Positions 61,083 to 64,000 of a stretch of 64,000 nt of DNA are shown piece after piece; position 1 is the stretch's first letter; each line of letters starts with the position of its first letter. A program made the translations under genes and the position numbers. Below the pieces are notes generated by a model, which did no database searches, was not told the DNA's origin, and saw only the letters and a list, made by a program, of their open reading frames with translations. Location: assembly GCA_937129365.1 (NCBI GenBank), contig CAKZNB010000049.1, forward strand, positions 62,001 to 126,000. Reading direction: 5' to 3'. The DNA is from an uncultured Flavobacteriales bacterium. GTDB taxonomy: Bacteria > Bacteroidota > Bacteroidia > Flavobacteriales_D > CAJJDF01.

Positions 61083-61148
61083 AAAGAATGGTTGGAATTT
61101 CAATGAAGGAGTCCTCCAATTAATAAATATTTTATGTAAATTAGTATT

Positions 61149-61448
61149 ATGTTATTTAATCGATTTTTTAAACAACCCAAGCCCAATAAATTTGGATATA
61201 CTCCAGTATACTATGATGAGCGAAAAATAGAACGCGAGCGTAAGATAAAAGAAGCTGGACTTACTAAGGACGAGTATATTAGAACTGACTCTTTTGATTT
61301 TAAAAGTAAATATGCCAAAGAAGTTGAGCTAAAACGTAATCAAAGTCTTGATAAATTTCGATCTCAAGGAAACTCCAAATCAAATAGAATGTTGTTGATT
61401 ATCCTTATTCTGATTTTTGGAATTATTTATGTTCAATTTACTTTATAG
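61149..61448 (+). CDS. Small C-terminally anchored protein of unknown function
   Basis: A 99-residue protein with a charged N-terminal region (residues 1-78) and one membrane helix at the C-terminus (about 80-98, RMLLIILILIFGIIYVQF). The cytosolic part has YTPVYYDERKIERERKIKEAG, a basic helix-like stretch. Similar short tail-anchored proteins are found in Flavobacteriia, with no known function. The sterol-desaturase family gene follows after 11 bases. Confidence 0.8.
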   Translation: MLFNRFFKQPKPNKFGYTPVYYDERKIERERKIKEAGLTKDEYIRTDSFDFKSKYAKEVELKRNQSLDKFRSQGNSKSNRMLLIILILIFGIIYVQFTL

Positions 61449-61459
61449 AGAAAAAAATA

Positions 61460-62362
61460 ATGGATTTTTTTGGTAATTTTGTCAACGGAATTAAGGATTT
61501 TGGAAATTATTTTTGGAATGAAATCACTTTTCAAGTTTCTCCATGGTATCAGAATTACTTTTGGTGGCTAATAGTTTTGTCATTAGTAGTTTGGAGTCTA
61601 GAAATACTATTTCCTTGGAGAAAAAATCAGTCAATTTTTCGGAAAGATTTTTGGTTAGATACATTTTACATGTTTTTTAATTTCTATATTTTTAAATTGA
61701 TATTTTTTGCTGGATTAGCATTGTTAACTTCAAGTAGTTTTAATGAATTAATCAATTGGGAAGCAATCAACGGAGGACCAAGTCCAATCATTTCTGTTTT
61801 TGATGCCAGAGAGTTACCTTACTTTTTACAGATAACTATCTTTTTTCTAGTCATGGATTTTGTGCAATGGTTAGTTCATAATGTGCTACACAGAGTTCCC
61901 TTTTTGTGGCAATTTCACAAAGTTCATCACTCAGTACAAGAAATGGGCTTTGCTGCACACCTCAGATATCATTGGATGGAGACTATAGTTTATCAGCCCG
62001 CTAAATATATTATGTTACTATTAATCGGAGGATTTGAACCGAGCAGTGTTTTTGTAATCTACTATATTAATATTGCCATTGGACACTTAAATCATGCAAA
62101 CCTCAGTCTGGATTATGGCCCTTTGAAATATATATTAAACAACCCAAAAATGCATATTTGGCACCATAGCAAGGAGCTGCCAAAATCTCATCCAAAAGGG
62201 ATGAATTTTGGAATTAGTCTGAGCATTTGGGACTATATTTTTAGAACTAATTATATCCCTCATGATGGAAGAGATATTGAATTGGGATTTGAAAACATGG
62301 AAAAATTCCCTGGGAGTTTTGGTAAGCAAATCATCTATCCTATTGGTAAAAAAGATGATTAA
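61460..62362 (+). CDS. Sterol desaturase / fatty-acid hydroxylase family protein
   Basis: A 300-residue membrane protein with four or so helices and the di-iron histidine boxes of this superfamily: HNVLHR and FHKVHHS (about residues 150-170), HLNH (about 210), and HIWHHS (about 232-237). Members hydroxylate or desaturate lipids such as sterols, carotenoids or fatty acids. The substrate is not evident. It follows the 99-residue gene at 11 bases, and the GT2 gene after it has its own promoter. Confidence 0.92.
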   Translation: MDFFGNFVNGIKDFGNYFWNEITFQVSPWYQNYFWWLIVLSLVVWSLEILFPWRKNQSIFRKDFWLDTFYMFFNFYIFKLIFFAGLALLTSSSFNELINWEAINGGPSPIISVFDARELPYFLQITIFFLVMDFVQWLVHNVLHRVPFLWQFHKVHHSVQEMGFAAHLRYHWMETIVYQPAKYIMLLLIGGFEPSSVFVIYYINIAIGHLNHANLSLDYGPLKYILNNPKMHIWHHSKELPKSHPKGMNFGISLSIWDYIFRTNYIPHDGRDIELGFENMEKFPGSFGKQIIYPIGKKDD

Positions 62363-62385
62363 TAGTTGCAAGAGGTAATTATTTT

Positions 62386-62394
62386 TATCTTTGC
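62386..62394 (+). promoter_or_regulatory. Promoter of the GT2 gene (TTG and TAnnTTTGC)
   Basis: TATCTTTGC is a perfect -7 element 21 bases before the ATG. A TTG at 62366-62368 lies 17 bases upstream of it and can serve as the -33 element. It is the best-formed promoter seen in the window. Confidence 0.68.
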
Positions 62395-62415
62395 ACACTA
62401 ATTATCAGTATCAAT

Positions 62416-63141
62416 ATGGAAATTAAAACTTTGTCGATTATTATTCCTGCTTATAATGAGGGGAAAACTATTCACCTTATTTTGGATAAAGTAAAGAATG
62501 TTAAACTGTTGAACGATATTCAAAAAGAAATAATCATTGTCAATGATTTTTCTTCGGATAATACTTCTGAGGCGGTAGAAAAGTACCGAACTGATAATGT
62601 AGACATGAATATTCAGTTTTATCACCAACCCGAAAACATGGGAAAAGGTGCTGCACTTCACAGAGGAATTAAAGAAGCCAAGGGAGAGTATATGATTATT
62701 CAAGATGCTGATTTAGAATATGACCCTGAGGAATACAATGATTTGTTGAGACCAGTAATTGATGGGTTTGCTGATGTAGTATATGGTTCTAGATTTATGG
62801 GAGGGAACCCTCACAGAATCTTATTTTTCTGGCATTCTATCGGAAACAAATTTTTGACAAAATTGTCTAATATGTTCTCAAATTTGAACTTAACAGACAT
62901 GGAAACTTGTTATAAATTGATGAGGACTGATATTGCACAATCGCTTAATTTGAAAGAAAATAGATTTGGATTTGAACCAGAATTAACTGCAAAGCTTTCA
63001 AGAGTTCCTAAAATTAGAATCTACGAAGTAGGAATTTCTTACTACGGAAGAACTTACGAAGAAGGAAAACATATTGGTTGGAAAGATGGATTTAGAGCAA
63101 TTTATTGTATCTTGAAATACAATATTTTTAGCAAGAAGTAA
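62416..63141 (+). CDS. Family 2 glycosyltransferase (DPM1/GtrB-like)
   Basis: A 241-residue GT-A enzyme without membrane helices. It has the nucleotide-sugar site IIPAYNEGKTI (about residues 9-19), IVNDFSSDNT, and the metal-binding region QDADLEYDPEEY (about 95-106). The C-terminal part, with FGFEPELTAKLS, is typical of polyprenyl-phosphate mannosyl/glucosyl transferases. It probably moves a sugar to a lipid carrier for glycoprotein or surface polymer synthesis. pbpC follows 45 bases on. Confidence 0.9.
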   Translation: MEIKTLSIIIPAYNEGKTIHLILDKVKNVKLLNDIQKEIIIVNDFSSDNTSEAVEKYRTDNVDMNIQFYHQPENMGKGAALHRGIKEAKGEYMIIQDADLEYDPEEYNDLLRPVIDGFADVVYGSRFMGGNPHRILFFWHSIGNKFLTKLSNMFSNLNLTDMETCYKLMRTDIAQSLNLKENRFGFEPELTAKLSRVPKIRIYEVGISYYGRTYEEGKHIGWKDGFRAIYCILKYNIFSKK

Positions 63142-63186
63142 GTTTTTATTTCATTGTGAAAAGGTGAATTAACAATCCTAACTTCA

Positions 63187-64000
63187 GTGAGAAAATTAGT
63201 TAAAAAAATCATTCAATTTATTAAAAAACGCAGGTATTATATACTCGCGTTTTTTTTTATTCTGTTTGTTTGGTGGTGGTTTTGTTTACCAAAAGAATTA
63301 TTCAATTCTCCCACAGCTACTGTTCTACTTGATAAAGACGGACAATTATTAAATGCTCAAATTGCCGAAGACGGACAGTGGCGATTTCCTTACAATGATT
63401 CGGTTCCCTACAAATTTAAAGAAGCAATTGTTGAATTTGAAGACCACCGATTTCACTCTCATTTAGGGGTAAGTCCCAGAGGAATTGCAAGAGCTATCAA
63501 ACAAAATATATCTAATGGAAAAGTGGTGAGTGGAGCTAGTACTATTACTATGCAAGTAATCCGAATGTCTAGGAATAAACCTCGTACCATGTATCAAAAA
63601 ATGGTGGAAATGATATGGGCAACTCGCTTAGAAGCCAGATTAACCAAAGATGAGGTGCTGGCTTTATATGCTTCAAATGCACCAATGGGGGGAAATGTAG
63701 TAGGTCTTGATGCTGCTGCTTGGCGATATTTTCAGCGAAGTCCTTCTCAACTTTCTTGGGCAGAAACTGCTACTTTGGCTGTATTGCCGAATGCTCCAAG
63801 CTTAATTCATGTTGGCAAAAACAGAGAGGCATTAAGGAAAAAGCGAGATAGGCTCCTAACAAGATTATTTGAAAAAGGAAAAATTGATAAAGAAACCTTA
63901 GAAATCGCTAAAGAGGAATCTTTGCCCGAGAACCCGAAACCATTACCGCAATTAGCTATACATTTAATGAACAAAGCATTGAATGATGGTAAAAAAGGAC
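63187..64000 (+). CDS. pbpC: Penicillin-binding protein 1C (3' partial)
   Basis: An open frame from a GTG start at 63187 runs off the right edge (about 271 codons seen), so it is absent from the ORF track. It has a basic N-terminus, a membrane helix (about residues 15-34, YYILAFFFILFVWWWF), and then the glycosyltransferase family 51 domain. That domain has EDHRFHSHLGV (catalytic Glu near residue 81), GASTITMQVIRM and RLEARLTKDEVLALYASNAPMGG. The lack of a TMQLVKN-type match and the NAPMGGNVVG loop favour PBP1C over PBP1A. The transpeptidase domain lies outside the window. Confidence 0.9.
   Translation, partial: MRKLVKKIIQFIKKRRYYILAFFFILFVWWWFCLPKELFNSPTATVLLDKDGQLLNAQIAEDGQWRFPYNDSVPYKFKEAIVEFEDHRFHSHLGVSPRGIARAIKQNISNGKVVSGASTITMQVIRMSRNKPRTMYQKMVEMIWATRLEARLTKDEVLALYASNAPMGGNVVGLDAAAWRYFQRSPSQLSWAETATLAVLPNAPSLIHVGKNREALRKKRDRLLTRLFEKGKIDKETLEIAKEESLPENPKPLPQLAIHLMNKALNDGKKG

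Noticed and set aside
61053-61103. 17-codon extension of the M49 peptidase
   Set aside because: It contains the -7 element and hides a clear lipoprotein signal that starts at ATG 61052.
62398-62703. Minus-strand ORF of 101 aa over the GT2 start
   Set aside because: Shadow of the glycosyltransferase frame; the GT2 gene has a promoter and full motif set.
1-64000. tRNA or rRNA genes
   Set aside because: Intergenic gaps were read for tRNA-like arms (for example GTTCGAATC) and rRNA signatures; none was found, though short or odd ones could be missed by eye.

Overview
The window is about 64 kb of low-GC chromosomal DNA from a member of the Bacteroidota, most likely the order Flavobacteriales. Supporting signs are gliding and type IX secretion genes (gldA, gldD, gldE, PorP/SprF-like protein, type A and type B C-terminal sorting domains), a fused SecDF, a bifunctional DAHP synthase/chorismate mutase, leucine dehydrogenase, and repeated TAnnTTTG promoter -7 elements with no obvious Shine-Dalgarno sequences. 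Placement below order is a guess. I saw no rRNA, tRNA, insertion sequence, prophage or CRISPR array.

Layout. 1-5986: DUF4421 outer-membrane-type protein (5' end outside the window), PnuC, dtd, rsgA, gldA, uvrB. 6060-13970: a very large secreted M43 metalloprotease, a Crp/Fnr regulator, a TonB-dependent receptor and a flippase-like membrane protein. 13972-20238: radA, an rRNA-methyltransferase-like gene, an AT-rich two-gene cassette of unknown function (PLD-like protein plus six-TM protein), a CCA-transferase-like gene, a Sua5/TsaC gene and a small conserved gene. 20345-28367: secDF, tatA and a Ca/Na exchanger, facing the leucine dehydrogenase-nusB-DUF1573-yajC-coaE group. 28537-35606: an MsbA-type ABC exporter, a LytTR two-component system, a lipoprotein gene behind a striking 21-bp-period repeat array, a TolC gene remnant and a uracil-DNA-glycosylase-like gene. 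35668-39908: a DUF6340-like lipoprotein, Hsp20, an NTF2-like lipoprotein, DAHP synthase/chorismate mutase and threonine 3-dehydrogenase.

39892-49214 (minus strand) is one tightly packed seven-gene unit: two DUF1549-like lipoproteins, a Tat-exported DUF1501/alkaline-phosphatase-like protein, a lipoprotein with a CX4CH cytochrome-like motif, a small lipoprotein, a 1358-residue CUB/Ig-repeat type IX substrate and a PorP/SprF protein. It looks like a compact Bacteroidota counterpart of the planctomycete PSCyt1/DUF1549/DUF1501 modules joined to type IX secretion. It is my best candidate for an undescribed system.

49340-64000: RNase G, a 30-residue basic ribosomal-type protein missing from the ORF track, a TPR protein, HU, mutY-ssb-gldE-gldD, an orphan RES-domain gene behind a NatAB-like ABC exporter, paired palindromic repeats, an M49 peptidase lipoprotein, a small membrane protein, a sterol-desaturase family protein, a GT2 glycosyltransferase and the 5' part of pbpC.

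All family assignments come from reading motifs by eye; no database search was run. Several ORF-track starts (SecDF, M49 peptidase, CCA transferase, TsaC, the 81-aa gene) were moved downstream because the longer versions begin at TTG codons overlapping or upstream of promoter elements.
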